64,000 nt of DNA from Bacillota bacterium (GTDB taxonomy: Bacteria > Bacillota > UBA4882 > UBA8346): NCBI GenBank assembly GCA_012735315.1, contig JAAYHS010000066.1:1-64000 (forward strand), in the 5' to 3' direction. Shown here piece after piece: positions 1 to 8,843 of this stretch. The position numbers were made by a program, and so were the translations under genes. The notes below the pieces were generated by a model that searched no databases, was not told where the DNA came from, and saw nothing but the letters and a program-made list of their open reading frames with translations. How positions within the stretch are numbered: the stretch's first letter is position 1; each line of letters begins with the position of its first letter.

Positions 1-31
1 TGGTGGGACTCAAAAACTCGAAATTTTTCAT
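1..31 (-). CDS. Probable iron-containing alcohol dehydrogenase, N-terminal start only
   Basis: Only the first ten codons lie in the window; the gene runs off the left edge. On the minus strand a GAGGTGAT ribosome-binding site sits just before an ATG. The readable residues, MKNFEFLSPT, resemble the first beta-strand of iron-containing (group III) alcohol dehydrogenases, which typically begin with an M-x-N-F-x-F-x-x-P-T pattern. The gene follows the prc terminator on the same strand, so it may be expressed separately or by read-through. Ten residues cannot prove the family; the call rests on start context and the resemblance. Confidence 0.45.
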   Translation of the reverse strand, partial: MKNFEFLSPT

Positions 32-49
32 TTTATCACCTCAGTTTTA

Positions 50-78
50 AAAAATAGCCCCGGTTTTCCCCGGGGTTG
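50..78 (-). terminator. Intrinsic terminator after prc
   Basis: Minus-strand hairpin with CCCCGG (70-75) pairing with CCGGGG (58-63) around an AAAA-containing loop, followed by a U-rich run (complement of 50-56). It lies 8 bases after the prc stop codon. Confidence 0.8.
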
Positions 79-85
79 TCTTCCA

Positions 86-2188
86 TTATTGGTTAATCAC
101 ATCCTCCAAAACAAACATCGCTTCATCAATATAGGGATCGGAAGCGACTTGTTTCCGCCATTCCTTTTGTTTTTCAATCCCGCTTGCTTCTTTGGAAAAC
201 CCGAAATCATTCAAGACCGTTACCTCCAGATAAGCGCGCTCCTCATATTTCCCCACATTTTCCGCTTCCTGCTTCAACAGGTTTTGCTCTTTAAAGACCT
301 TCGCCAGCTGTAACGACTGACTGGTTTTCGCTTGTCGCTTCTTTACCCGTTCGACATGTTCGGCGATTAACTTAAACGACGGATTGTCGTTGACCCGTTT
401 CGCGCTTTTAGTTTTGATTTCCTTAAGATCGGAATCGGTTAACCATTTTCGATATAAAGTAGGCGGAATGGTATCCCAAGGAAGAGCATTATCCAAATCC
501 TTCTCCCGTTCCAAATGTTCGTAGATATCAGGCAACGGGATATCCGATACGACTCCCTTACCCTGGACCGAACCGCCGGTGATCCGGTAATATTTCTGAA
601 TCGTCAGCTTCAAGGAACCGAGCGGTTTTAGAATTGAAAACTCATTACCCAAAAAACGGTCTAAATCGGTAATAATTTGAACGGTGCCTTTTCCATAAGA
701 TGCAGGACTTCCCATGATAATCGCCCGGCCGTAATCCTGAAGGGCGGCGGCTACGATTTCCGCTGCCGAGGCGCTCAAAGAATTGATTAACACCACCAAA
801 GGCCCATCGTACACGATCTCTTTATCCGGGTCGTTAAGCACTTCGATATATCCGGCGCCGTTTTTCACCTGCACTATCGGTCCGTTTTTTATGAAAAGGC
901 CGGATAAAGAAACCGCATCCTCTAAAATACCCCCGAAATTGTTTCGTAAATCCAAAATAACTCCGTCCACTTTTTCCGCCTTGAAAATTTGGAGTTGTTT
1001 ACGAACATCCGCGGCCGCTCCCCGGCCGTTTTTAGATTTGTAATCATGATAAAACGACGGCAAGTAAATGTAGCCGAATTTTTTCCCCAATTCTCGGTTG
1101 TCGATTACGGCCGCTTTAGCATACGCTTCCTCAATAATCACCACATCTCTGATGATCGGAATCACCATTATCCGGCCGTCGGCTTTTTTAACGGTCAGCC
1201 GCACCTCAGTCCCTTTTTTGCCTCTAATCAGCTTTACCACTTCAGTTAGGGGCATGTAAGAAATGTCGACCGGCTCCTCGGCGGCTTGCCCCACCTTCAT
1301 GATCAAATCGCCGGCTTTAAGTTCCCCCTGACGCCAAGCGGCGCTCCCCGGCACAATTTCATTAACCTTCACATATTCCCCATCAGCTTCGAGAATAGCC
1401 CCGATTCCTTCCAATGTGCCGGAAAGTCCGGTTTCAAAATCTTCCGCCTCTTCCGGCAAGAAATACCTGGTATGGGGATCAAAAGTGGCGGCGATCGAGT
1501 TCAAATATTGTTCCAAACGGTTTTTGTCGGTCTTATTTACTAAGATTTGAAATTCCCTTTTTAGACTACGGGCGAGTTTTTCCCTGGCTTGCTTCTCCAA
1601 TTTCGGATTGAAAGCCGGAAGCTTCGATTTCGAAGTCGATTTTCTCTTTTGGCTTTCTTTTTGGCCTTCTTCCAGCGATAAATAATATACCAGCGCGCGG
1701 TATTCCAAAATTTTTCGCCATAATTCGCGTTGTTCGGTTTCATTGGCGCAATAGTCCCTTTTAACGGCGTCAAATTCCAATTCTTCATCATCGGAAAAAT
1801 CAAAAGGCTCTTTCAAAATCTCCTGGTAAATAGATTGAACCTTGGCGATCCGCTTCTTCAATATCTCCGAGGCCAATTCCAAACATTGGAATTCCCCGGT
1901 TCTAAGTTCATCGTCGATTTTATTCTGAAATCGCTTTAATTGTTCAATATCGGATTTGAGGAAAAATCTTTTGTTGGGATCCAATTCTTTTAAAAAATTA
2001 GCGAAGGCCGTCCGTGAAAAGTTATCATTCAGCTTCACTTGATTATAATGCCAGTTTTCCAAGGCCTGCATCATAATCATGGCAACGACCGTATCTTTGC
2101 CCTCGAAAGTATCGGCCGCGGTTATGCCGTAGATCAATAAAACGACGATCAACAACGGTATTAAAATCTTCAGGATTGGTTTGCGCAT
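86..2188 (-). CDS. prc: Tail-specific (C-terminal processing) protease, Prc/Tsp type
   Basis: 700-residue S41 serine protease, close to the length of Prc/Tsp of proteobacteria and much longer than ordinary CtpA. Order: one N-terminal membrane/signal segment (about 7-25), a long alpha-helical N-terminal region, a PDZ domain (about 250-335) with a GIGAIL-type carboxylate loop, the S41 protease core (about 355-560) with the Ser in the SASAAE motif and the Lys in the SYGKG motif, and a C-terminal helical region rich in Lys and Glu. The family degrades or trims envelope proteins outside the cytoplasmic membrane by recognising their C-termini. It is the last gene of the minus-strand series after batE, with its own likely promoter at 2248-2276 and a strong terminator. 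This long form is more usual in diderm bacteria. Confidence 0.92.
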   Translation of the reverse strand: MRKPILKILIPLLIVVLLIYGITAADTFEGKDTVVAMIMMQALENWHYNQVKLNDNFSRTAFANFLKELDPNKRFFLKSDIEQLKRFQNKIDDELRTGEFQCLELASEILKKRIAKVQSIYQEILKEPFDFSDDEELEFDAVKRDYCANETEQRELWRKILEYRALVYYLSLEEGQKESQKRKSTSKSKLPAFNPKLEKQAREKLARSLKREFQILVNKTDKNRLEQYLNSIAATFDPHTRYFLPEEAEDFETGLSGTLEGIGAILEADGEYVKVNEIVPGSAAWRQGELKAGDLIMKVGQAAEEPVDISYMPLTEVVKLIRGKKGTEVRLTVKKADGRIMVIPIIRDVVIIEEAYAKAAVIDNRELGKKFGYIYLPSFYHDYKSKNGRGAAADVRKQLQIFKAEKVDGVILDLRNNFGGILEDAVSLSGLFIKNGPIVQVKNGAGYIEVLNDPDKEIVYDGPLVVLINSLSASAAEIVAAALQDYGRAIIMGSPASYGKGTVQIITDLDRFLGNEFSILKPLGSLKLTIQKYYRITGGSVQGKGVVSDIPLPDIYEHLEREKDLDNALPWDTIPPTLYRKWLTDSDLKEIKTKSAKRVNDNPSFKLIAEHVERVKKRQAKTSQSLQLAKVFKEQNLLKQEAENVGKYEERAYLEVTVLNDFGFSKEASGIEKQKEWRKQVASDPYIDEAMFVLEDVINQ

Positions 2189-2247
2189 TTTAAAACCCTT
2201 TACCCTTTTATTTTATTAATCGGTTACGACGAAATCTAATTATTCTA

Positions 2248-2276
2248 AACCTATCACTATCTTCAATCCTTGTCAA
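2248..2276 (-). promoter_or_regulatory. Candidate sigma-A promoter for prc
   Basis: On the minus strand a perfect -35 TTGACA (2271-2276) is followed after 17 bases by TAGGTT (2248-2253), a weak -10. It lies about 60 bases before the prc start and after the batE stop, so prc may be partly independent of the Bat operon. Confidence 0.45.
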
Positions 2277-2339
2277 GCGCCGGCGAAACGTGATGCTTAC
2301 CAACTAATTCCTTTATTTGCCCGTTTTTAAAATCAAGAA

Positions 2340-3152
2340 TTAAATCATTTCCAGACAATCCGCGACGACCCAACCTCTTTTACCGTCAACTCTCTTAATC
2401 ATAACCCATTCGCCTTTGCGTTCCAATATTTGAACCCTTGAACCTTCGGCCAATTGATAATAAAGAGTCGCCTTTTCCGAAGGTTCGAAACGGACCGCGT
2501 CCGCTTTGACCGCAACCGCGTACTCCCGGGACTGATCCCAGTACGTAAGCAGTCCCAATGATAAAATAATTACAAAAATCAAGGCGTTGCAAATTATCAT
2601 CCCCAGCCACCATTTGCGGAGATTACCCTCGAACAAACTGCGTAAAACCGACGGTTTCAAGAGTTCGATGATCACCAAAAAAACCAATCCGAAAAACCAA
2701 GCGGAACCTAAAACCGCCCATTGATCAACCACAGCAATTTCCGTTGCAAATTTTAAAAGATCATGTTTCCAATCGCTGGCCCCTTCTTGGACCCCGTTTA
2801 AAGCGTAATTAAGGTTCGCTCTCAAATCCGCGTCGCCGGGGATCAACCGTTTCGCCCTCTCATAATAAAGGATGGCTTTGCCCTTCATGCCCAACTTGTG
2901 ATAGGCGTTGCCGAGATTATAAAATAAGTTGCCGCCAACATAGCCGGCGTCGATGAGTTGTTGGTAAAGTTGAATCGCTTCTTGAAAATCCCCTTTTTGA
3001 TAGGCGGTGTTCGCCTGTTTGAAAACAGCCTCCGGAGCATCGCGATTCGTTTCCGATGCGCCGCAGACTACCTGGCTAAAGGATAGGCTCCAGCAGGCCG
3101 CAACCAAAATTCCGGTCCCTATAAGCCATTTGGAAAGTTTAAATTCTCCCAT
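2340..3152 (-). CDS. batE: BatE-like TPR and SH3 membrane protein
   Basis: 270 residues. Signal peptide or membrane anchor at about 7-30, then TPR-like repeats (about 40-125, with the typical A-Y-x-K-G-D-F-x-x-A and Y-Y-x-x-A-x-x-L patterns), two membrane helices (about 148-168 and 185-208) and a C-terminal bacterial SH3-like beta domain (about 213-270). This architecture, TPR plus two helices plus SH3, is that of BatE in Bat operons. Its start overlaps the end of batD by 14 bases, so the two are translationally coupled. Proposed role: scaffold in a membrane-bound MoxR/VWA complex. The exact biochemical role of BatE is not known in any organism. Confidence 0.82.
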   Translation of the reverse strand: MGEFKLSKWLIGTGILVAACWSLSFSQVVCGASETNRDAPEAVFKQANTAYQKGDFQEAIQLYQQLIDAGYVGGNLFYNLGNAYHKLGMKGKAILYYERAKRLIPGDADLRANLNYALNGVQEGASDWKHDLLKFATEIAVVDQWAVLGSAWFFGLVFLVIIELLKPSVLRSLFEGNLRKWWLGMIICNALIFVIILSLGLLTYWDQSREYAVAVKADAVRFEPSEKATLYYQLAEGSRVQILERKGEWVMIKRVDGKRGWVVADCLEMI

Positions 3153-4968
3153 TTCGCCCTCTCCTCTCCGCCAAATTCATTTTTGGTTGCGAATTATTAA
3201 CCACCTGTCGATCCAAGGCTTTTAAGATTCCATTTACCTTCTCCCAAAGCCGCCGCGCTTCGGTCCCATCAATCTTATTTCCCGTAAACCGGTAATAATC
3301 GTATTGTTCGAAGAAATCCTTCACTTCCCGAAGGGTTTCCGGGTCAACGCCGTATTCCGAGATTTTCTCAACCACGCTTCCGGTCATTCCGGCGGTGGTT
3401 AAGCCGTACTTTTCGCCTAAGTATTCTCTAACTATCGCGTGTAATTGTTCCAAAGTATTTTCCGGCTTTTGGTTCAGCTTCGCTTTAACCCTGGTCATTA
3501 ACTTGGCGGCTTTGTTGGCGGCGCGGATCGCCCGGGCCTTCGGCGTATTCGAACGCAACATCAATTGATATTTCCGGCGCCCCAAAACCCCAAGCAACAA
3601 CAGCACCGGTAAAAGTTGCAACCACCAAAACCATCTTTGGTATATTAGCCGCGCTTCGCGGCGGATTAATTTCCCCGGATGCTCCTTAATGAAAACCAAA
3701 TCCTCGCCGAATCTTTCCGTAGCGGTTCCGGCATCGGAAAATAAAACCGTGTTAAAATCGGGATTCGGTTTGACTGTAACCGGAATCGCCGGAGCAACCG
3801 CTTGCCGGTATTTCCCCTGCCGCGGGTCGAAATAATCCAGATAAAACGGTCCGATTTGTTTCACTTGAGGATCGAGCGGGATTACCACCTGCTCAAATTG
3901 GACCTGACCGGTCACTCCTTTGGCCGGAGTCTTTTTTTGAACGTCATAAACCTTGAGTCTTTGATCGCTTTTCAAATAAGGCGCGCTCACCATCTGCAAA
4001 TTACCATTCCCGGTCACGGTCAACTTCAACGTCACCGGCTCTCCTTGCAAAACTTCGGTGGGTTGACCGGTAACTTGAATTTGGAACTGTCCGATCCCTC
4101 CCGAAAAAGTCGCCGGCTTCCCGGAGGCGGGCAAAGGTAACGCAGTTATCTTTAGCTGGTTGCTCTTTAGTTCCAGCGGATACTTTTGATAATTGGTAAA
4201 GAAGTCGGAAAAGAACGGATCTCTGACGCGCTGTCTGATCATAACGTTACATTTCAATTGCGCCGGACCCAATATAAAGCTCCCGGTTTTAAGCGGCGTT
4301 AAATTGGTTGAAAATTCAACCACTTGGTATGAACGGCCGTTAATCGTCGTTCTCCGTTGACTTGGCTTATTCATCGTATCCATTGCAAATTCGGGCTGGT
4401 CTATTTCCGGATAACTCATCTCATCGATTGTGATTTCGCTAAAATAAACCTTGATCTTCAGCGGAGTTTTCTCTCCCAAATACAAACGGGTTTTACCCAA
4501 CTCCATTTCCATAAAGAGTTTGTCGCCTAGGGGAGAGTCTTCTACTACCGGTGAAGACTGGGATTTAGGCCGACTTACCGCATCGTTCACTTGTAAGGTA
4601 ACCGAGTTGGCGTTCAATTTTTCATCTTTGACCTTCAGCTCGAATGGGCCTAAAGTGTATGATCCCGATTTTAAGGCTAAAATTTGATAATTATGAACGA
4701 TCGAAGCCGAATACTCTCCGTTGACGATCTGCACCCGGGTGCTGGGCCCCAAATAACTGATCTCCAAGCCGTCAATCGCCTCGATTACCGGCTCTTTCGC
4801 TAAAGTTGTGCCCTCGACCGTGATCCGCAATTCAACGGTTTCGCCGACGGTGACGGAATCCGTATCCAAAGCCGCGGAAGCCGACAAAGTTTGCCCTTTA
4901 ACAACTGGGCACGCGATTAATGTCCCGGCGATAACGCTAAAGATTATTGCTAAAAATTTGGATCTCAT
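3139..4968 (-). CDS. batD: BatD-like extracytoplasmic protein
   Basis: 609 residues. Sec signal peptide (1-26), then a long beta-rich extracytoplasmic part (about 27-430) made of immunoglobulin-like segments, beginning with the Bat-typical statement of a value with a T-V-G-E pattern, then one membrane helix (about 443-460) and a cytoplasmic tail (about 465-600) with helical content. This is the classic BatD layout (oxygen-tolerance family). It lies between batC and batE as in canonical Bat operons. Function is presumed structural, holding the VWA proteins on the outside of the membrane. No catalytic motif is seen. Confidence 0.85.
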   Translation of the reverse strand: MRSKFLAIIFSVIAGTLIACPVVKGQTLSASAALDTDSVTVGETVELRITVEGTTLAKEPVIEAIDGLEISYLGPSTRVQIVNGEYSASIVHNYQILALKSGSYTLGPFELKVKDEKLNANSVTLQVNDAVSRPKSQSSPVVEDSPLGDKLFMEMELGKTRLYLGEKTPLKIKVYFSEITIDEMSYPEIDQPEFAMDTMNKPSQRRTTINGRSYQVVEFSTNLTPLKTGSFILGPAQLKCNVMIRQRVRDPFFSDFFTNYQKYPLELKSNQLKITALPLPASGKPATFSGGIGQFQIQVTGQPTEVLQGEPVTLKLTVTGNGNLQMVSAPYLKSDQRLKVYDVQKKTPAKGVTGQVQFEQVVIPLDPQVKQIGPFYLDYFDPRQGKYRQAVAPAIPVTVKPNPDFNTVLFSDAGTATERFGEDLVFIKEHPGKLIRREARLIYQRWFWWLQLLPVLLLLGVLGRRKYQLMLRSNTPKARAIRAANKAAKLMTRVKAKLNQKPENTLEQLHAIVREYLGEKYGLTTAGMTGSVVEKISEYGVDPETLREVKDFFEQYDYYRFTGNKIDGTEARRLWEKVNGILKALDRQVVNNSQPKMNLAERRGRNGRI

Positions 4969-4985
4969 CTTCGCTTACCTTCCCC

Positions 4986-5618
4986 TTACCAGTCTTTAGC
5001 TACCGGTTCTTCTTCCCTGATTCTCGGGATGAAGTATTGGGCGTCGTTCATATTCATAATATTTTCCGCCTCATTCTGTTGTTGTTGCGATGATTGATCC
5101 GGCGGCGGTTGCTTTAACCTTAATAAGGTCAACTCATAATTATACTTGGCGTCCATGTCTTTCGGATCGGCTTCAATGGCTTGTCTAAAGCTTTGAAGCG
5201 CCTCTTGGCACTTGCTTTGACTTATTTGCGGGTCTTCACTTTTGACGCCCCAATCCGATTGAGCGATCCCCAAATTATAATAAAACTCGTTTTTCAATTT
5301 ATTGCGGCGGGATTTTCGGAGCTTCAAGCCTTCCAAGCCACCCGCGGCTTCGAGCAAACTGGCGCCGGCCTTTTCAACCTGACCGTTTCGCAAGGAAGAC
5401 AGCCCTAGATTATGCTGAACATACGGCGAATTAGGCAAATCAACCAATAAATCCTCATAGCGTTCTTGAGCGAGCTCATTCTCCCCCTTGTTATAATGCC
5501 GATTCGCCCGGAACATTCGCCAGGTGTTGCCCCACGTTAAAAAGGTCATCGCCAGCATCATTATTAATCCTAAGCCGATTAAGGAGTAAAGCCGCGCTCG
5601 CCGACTCAATCTTTTCAC
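4986..5618 (-). CDS. batC: BatC-like TPR protein
   Basis: 210 residues, GTG start. One N-terminal membrane helix (about 11-28), then TPR-like repeats (about 40-175) and a polar Gln-rich linker (about 175-190) ending in a short acidic tail. BatC proteins are small membrane-anchored TPR proteins that sit between batB and batD, exactly as here; the gap to batB is 19 bases. It probably mediates contacts inside the Bat complex. Confidence 0.82.
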   Translation of the reverse strand: MKRLSRRARLYSLIGLGLIMMLAMTFLTWGNTWRMFRANRHYNKGENELAQERYEDLLVDLPNSPYVQHNLGLSSLRNGQVEKAGASLLEAAGGLEGLKLRKSRRNKLKNEFYYNLGIAQSDWGVKSEDPQISQSKCQEALQSFRQAIEADPKDMDAKYNYELTLLRLKQPPPDQSSQQQQNEAENIMNMNDAQYFIPRIREEEPVAKDW

Positions 5619-5637
5619 CTCTGAAAGTAATGATTCA

Positions 5638-6687
5638 TCAAGCGGAAGACTTGATAAACTTTTTAAACAAGTTAAACAAGGAACGCTCCGGTTTAACCCG
5701 GATGCCGATCATAAATTCCACGCCGATCATCAAAATAGCCAAGAACAGCGGCAATTGGTATCTTTCCACATAGTTCTTCCGCCATCTGCTGCTCGTCTCG
5801 GTTTTCGTCAGACCGGCAAGTCGGGTTCGATACAATTCCTCCAGTCCCAAGGAAAACCCGCCCGCGCGGATATAAGTCCCTTGACCGGCCTGGGCGATCT
5901 CCCGGAGAATTCTTTCGTTTAAAGCCGACTTTACCACATTCCCCTGATTATCTTTTAGGTAGGCGCTATTCCCGAATTGATCCCGGATGATAATTAATTC
6001 GCCCTCGGGGCTGCCGATTCCTATCGTGTGAATGGTAATGCCTTCCTTGGCGGCTTCTCTGGCTTGAGCTACCGGATCACCTTCATGATTTTCACCGTCG
6101 GTGATAATGATCAAGATCTTTTCACCGGCGTCGCCCGCTTGGAAAGCTTTCCTGGCGACGGCGATAGCCTCGCCGATGGCTGTTCCCCCCCGGGGAATGA
6201 TCCCGGTATTTATCGCGTCTAAAGTGCTGCTAAAAGCATTATAATCAATCGTTAAAGGACATTGGAGAAAACCGGCCCCGGAGAAAGCGATCAGACCAAC
6301 CTTGTCGTCGCGTATTATCCGGAGGAAGTCCTTCAAATCCAGCTTTACCTTTTCAAGCCGGTTCGGTTTAATATCGGTAGCCAACATACTATTGGAAGTA
6401 TCTACCGCAAAAATTATTTCCAATCCGTAATGTTTGGCTTCTTGCCAACGATAACCCCAACGGGGCCCGCTCAAAGCGAGGATCAAAAAAACCAAAGCGG
6501 ACAATCGGAGGATTGCTTGACGGCGTCGGACCATTCTTCCCGACAAATCAACCACTTTAGGAATAAGGCCTTTATCCACCAGGTTTTCCAAGTCGGCGCG
6601 GGAACGCCGGTTAACCCACAGAAAAAACCAGCTCAGCAGGAAAGGAATTAGCAACAGGAAGAGATGGTATGGGTATGCCCAGCTCAT
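5638..6687 (-). CDS. batB: BatB-like VWA-domain membrane protein
   Basis: 349 residues from an ATG at 6687, preceded by AGGAGG; an in-frame start 15 bases upstream has no such site. Two N-terminal membrane helices (about 5-26 and 60-80), a von Willebrand A domain with the MIDAS signature DTSNS (D-x-S-x-S, near residue 95) and a later TDGEN loop, and a C-terminal membrane helix (about 312-330). The start overlaps the batA stop in an ATGA arrangement, so the two are coupled. The intact MIDAS predicts metal-dependent ligand binding on the outer face of the membrane. Confidence 0.88.
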   Translation of the reverse strand: MSWAYPYHLFLLLIPFLLSWFFLWVNRRSRADLENLVDKGLIPKVVDLSGRMVRRRQAILRLSALVFLILALSGPRWGYRWQEAKHYGLEIIFAVDTSNSMLATDIKPNRLEKVKLDLKDFLRIIRDDKVGLIAFSGAGFLQCPLTIDYNAFSSTLDAINTGIIPRGGTAIGEAIAVARKAFQAGDAGEKILIIITDGENHEGDPVAQAREAAKEGITIHTIGIGSPEGELIIIRDQFGNSAYLKDNQGNVVKSALNERILREIAQAGQGTYIRAGGFSLGLEELYRTRLAGLTKTETSSRWRKNYVERYQLPLFLAILMIGVEFMIGIRVKPERSLFNLFKKFIKSSA

Positions 6688-7679
6688 GGTAGCCTCCTGC
6701 AAACCGTATTCGCTAAAACGGCTTCCAATAATAAAAGCCCAAGCGCCGCCATTAAAAAGTAGGGGTAAAGATCGCGATATTCGGAGTATTTGGCCATCTC
6801 CACTTCCGTCTTTTCCATGCGATCGATTCGCTGAAAGATCGTCTTCAGGGACTCGGTATCCGTGGCCCGGAAATACCTGCCCCCGGTGGTGTCGGCTATT
6901 TTCTGCAATAACTCCTCATCGAGATTGATCTCCACCATTTGGTAGCGTTTTTGCCCCCAGGCGTCGATCACCGGGTAGGGCACCAGCCCCCGGGATCCGG
7001 CGCCGATTGTGTAGACGGTTACCCCCAATTCCTTGGCGGCTTGCGCCGCTGTCTCGGGAGAGATTTCGCCGGCGTTGTTATTACCGTCGGTTAATAATAT
7101 GACCACTTTGCTTTCAGCTTCGGACTCGTGGAGACGCTTTACCGCATTGGTCAAAGCGGTTCCAATCGCGGTTCCGTCTTCAATATCGCCGATTTTAAGT
7201 TCGTTAATCCGGTTATTAATCCAATCATGGTCCCAAGTCAACGGCGCCAAGATATAAGGCCGTCCGGCAAAAACCACTACCCCGATTCGATCATTGGGGC
7301 GTTTGGCGATAAACTCCCTGGTAACTTGTTTCACAATCTCCAGACGGTTGATCCGCTTGCCGCCGGATTTGAAATCCTCCGCCAGCATACTGGTGGAAAC
7401 ATCCAATGTCAGGATGATGTCGATTCCTTCCTTACGAATCAAACTTTTACCCAAGCCGATCCGGGGACGCGCCAAAGCGAGCGCCATTAAGAACACTGCG
7501 CCAATCGTTAACCACGGCAAAAGCCTAAACCAGCGGGTCCTCCAAGTAGGCTGAACCCCGCTCAGCGCGGCAGTGGCCGAATAACGGATCGCTCCCTGAA
7601 AAGCGCCAGATTTTAAGCGATAAATCATTGCCGGAATGATGATTAATAAAATTAACCAAAGCGGGTTTTCAAAGCTCAT
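6684..7679 (-). CDS. batA: BatA-like VWA-domain membrane protein
   Basis: 331 residues. Membrane helices at about 7-22 and 53-72, a VWA domain (about 86-290) with an intact MIDAS motif DVSTS and a TDGNN loop, and a C-terminal membrane helix (about 307-325). BatA and BatB are paralogues and always adjacent in Bat operons, as here. In the family, the MoxR ATPase encoded upstream is thought to remodel or load metal into the VWA partners; direct evidence is limited to a few systems. Confidence 0.88.
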   Translation of the reverse strand: MSFENPLWLILLIIIPAMIYRLKSGAFQGAIRYSATAALSGVQPTWRTRWFRLLPWLTIGAVFLMALALARPRIGLGKSLIRKEGIDIILTLDVSTSMLAEDFKSGGKRINRLEIVKQVTREFIAKRPNDRIGVVVFAGRPYILAPLTWDHDWINNRINELKIGDIEDGTAIGTALTNAVKRLHESEAESKVVILLTDGNNNAGEISPETAAQAAKELGVTVYTIGAGSRGLVPYPVIDAWGQKRYQMVEINLDEELLQKIADTTGGRYFRATDTESLKTIFQRIDRMEKTEVEMAKYSEYRDLYPYFLMAALGLLLLEAVLANTVCRRLP

Positions 7680-7763
7680 TAACTTCGCTCCCCATATTTG
7701 AACCGGGTAAAAAGTCTAAAGTCACGACGCAAAAATAGGCCGGTGACCGCTATCCCCGGGGCT

Positions 7764-8825
7764 TCATTTGACGCTTGCTTTTTCCGCTTCAACCGAATCG
7801 CTTTCTTCTTGTTCTTTGGTATCGTTAATTAAATCGTAAATAAGCGCCAGCGCCCGTTCGCCTTCCTCCCGAAGCGGTTGATGCTTGGCAAATTTAACGA
7901 GGTCGGAATACTTGAGAAACTCCGCCAAAGCTATTTTTTGGGTTGGGTTTAATAGTTTCAAATTCCGCAAACCCATTAAAAATTCTTCAGTAGTCATCTC
8001 CAAGGCTTTGATTTGAAACCGGTTTTCCGCATATTCCCTAACGATCTCGCTCAATTGATCATAAAAAAGCTTAAACTCGCCCTTTTCCAGCAGTTGTTTT
8101 CCGCGCAACTCTTCCAAGCGCCGCAAGGCGATTAGATGGGCCGGTTCGATAATTATTGAATTATCTTCCAACTGATGATTCTTCCGCTTTTGTAAGTTCG
8201 CCCAACGCTTCACCAGCAAATAAAGCAGTGCCAATACCAAAAGACCTCCTACAAAAAACCATACATACCGATAGTTTGGAGGAAGCCCCACCGGTTTTTT
8301 CAAATCCTTTAAACCATCCGCTAAAATTTCCGCTTCGCTTAAATTGGCGGGTAAAAGCGAACTGATTTTGATCCGCAGTTCTTCCAGATTAATGGAACCC
8401 TTTTTACCGGCGCGGTCTTGATAATTAACTTTCAGTCCGGCAATCCGGTACTCGCCGGCTTGCCAACCGGTAAAGCGGTAAAAAACCTTATCTTTCCAAC
8501 CGTCCTTCGACTTTTCCCGCTTAACCCGAGGCTGAGCCGTAAGTTCCAAACCGCCTAATTGTTCGGAACCGAACTCCGGAAGTTGGTATTCGATCCCGGA
8601 AGCTCCTTCCAAGATTAAAGCAACGGGGATCGCATCCCCGACATAAAAAGGGCCGTCCGCCTCCAGTTCCAATCGGGCTTTTAAAGAGACGTCCCCGGCA
8701 GCCCTTTCGGGTTCAGCGGCGGATACCGAAACCACCGAAGACGACAAACAATAAAATCCTAGGGCGAAAAACAACAGCGCAGCGAGTATCAGCTTGGCGA
8801 CGCGCCTTAATCCGCTTTCGCTCAT
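7764..8825 (-). CDS. DUF4381/BatD-like membrane protein of the Bat operon
   Basis: 353 residues from an ATG at 8825 with GGAGG upstream; a TTG one codon earlier is less likely. Signal peptide (about 12-37), a beta-sandwich-like extracytoplasmic part (about 45-160) with a Y-V-G-D-x-I-P pattern like BatD repeats, one membrane helix (about 188-207) and a cytoplasmic helical domain (about 225-335). It sits between the DUF58 and batA genes, the position taken by DUF4381-type proteins in MoxR-VWA clusters. Molecular role unknown; I infer it is part of the same complex. Confidence 0.7.
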   Translation of the reverse strand: MSESGLRRVAKLILAALLFFALGFYCLSSSVVSVSAAEPERAAGDVSLKARLELEADGPFYVGDAIPVALILEGASGIEYQLPEFGSEQLGGLELTAQPRVKREKSKDGWKDKVFYRFTGWQAGEYRIAGLKVNYQDRAGKKGSINLEELRIKISSLLPANLSEAEILADGLKDLKKPVGLPPNYRYVWFFVGGLLVLALLYLLVKRWANLQKRKNHQLEDNSIIIEPAHLIALRRLEELRGKQLLEKGEFKLFYDQLSEIVREYAENRFQIKALEMTTEEFLMGLRNLKLLNPTQKIALAEFLKYSDLVKFAKHQPLREEGERALALIYDLINDTKEQEESDSVEAEKASVK

Positions 8826-8843
8826 CAAAAACCTCCATTTGAC

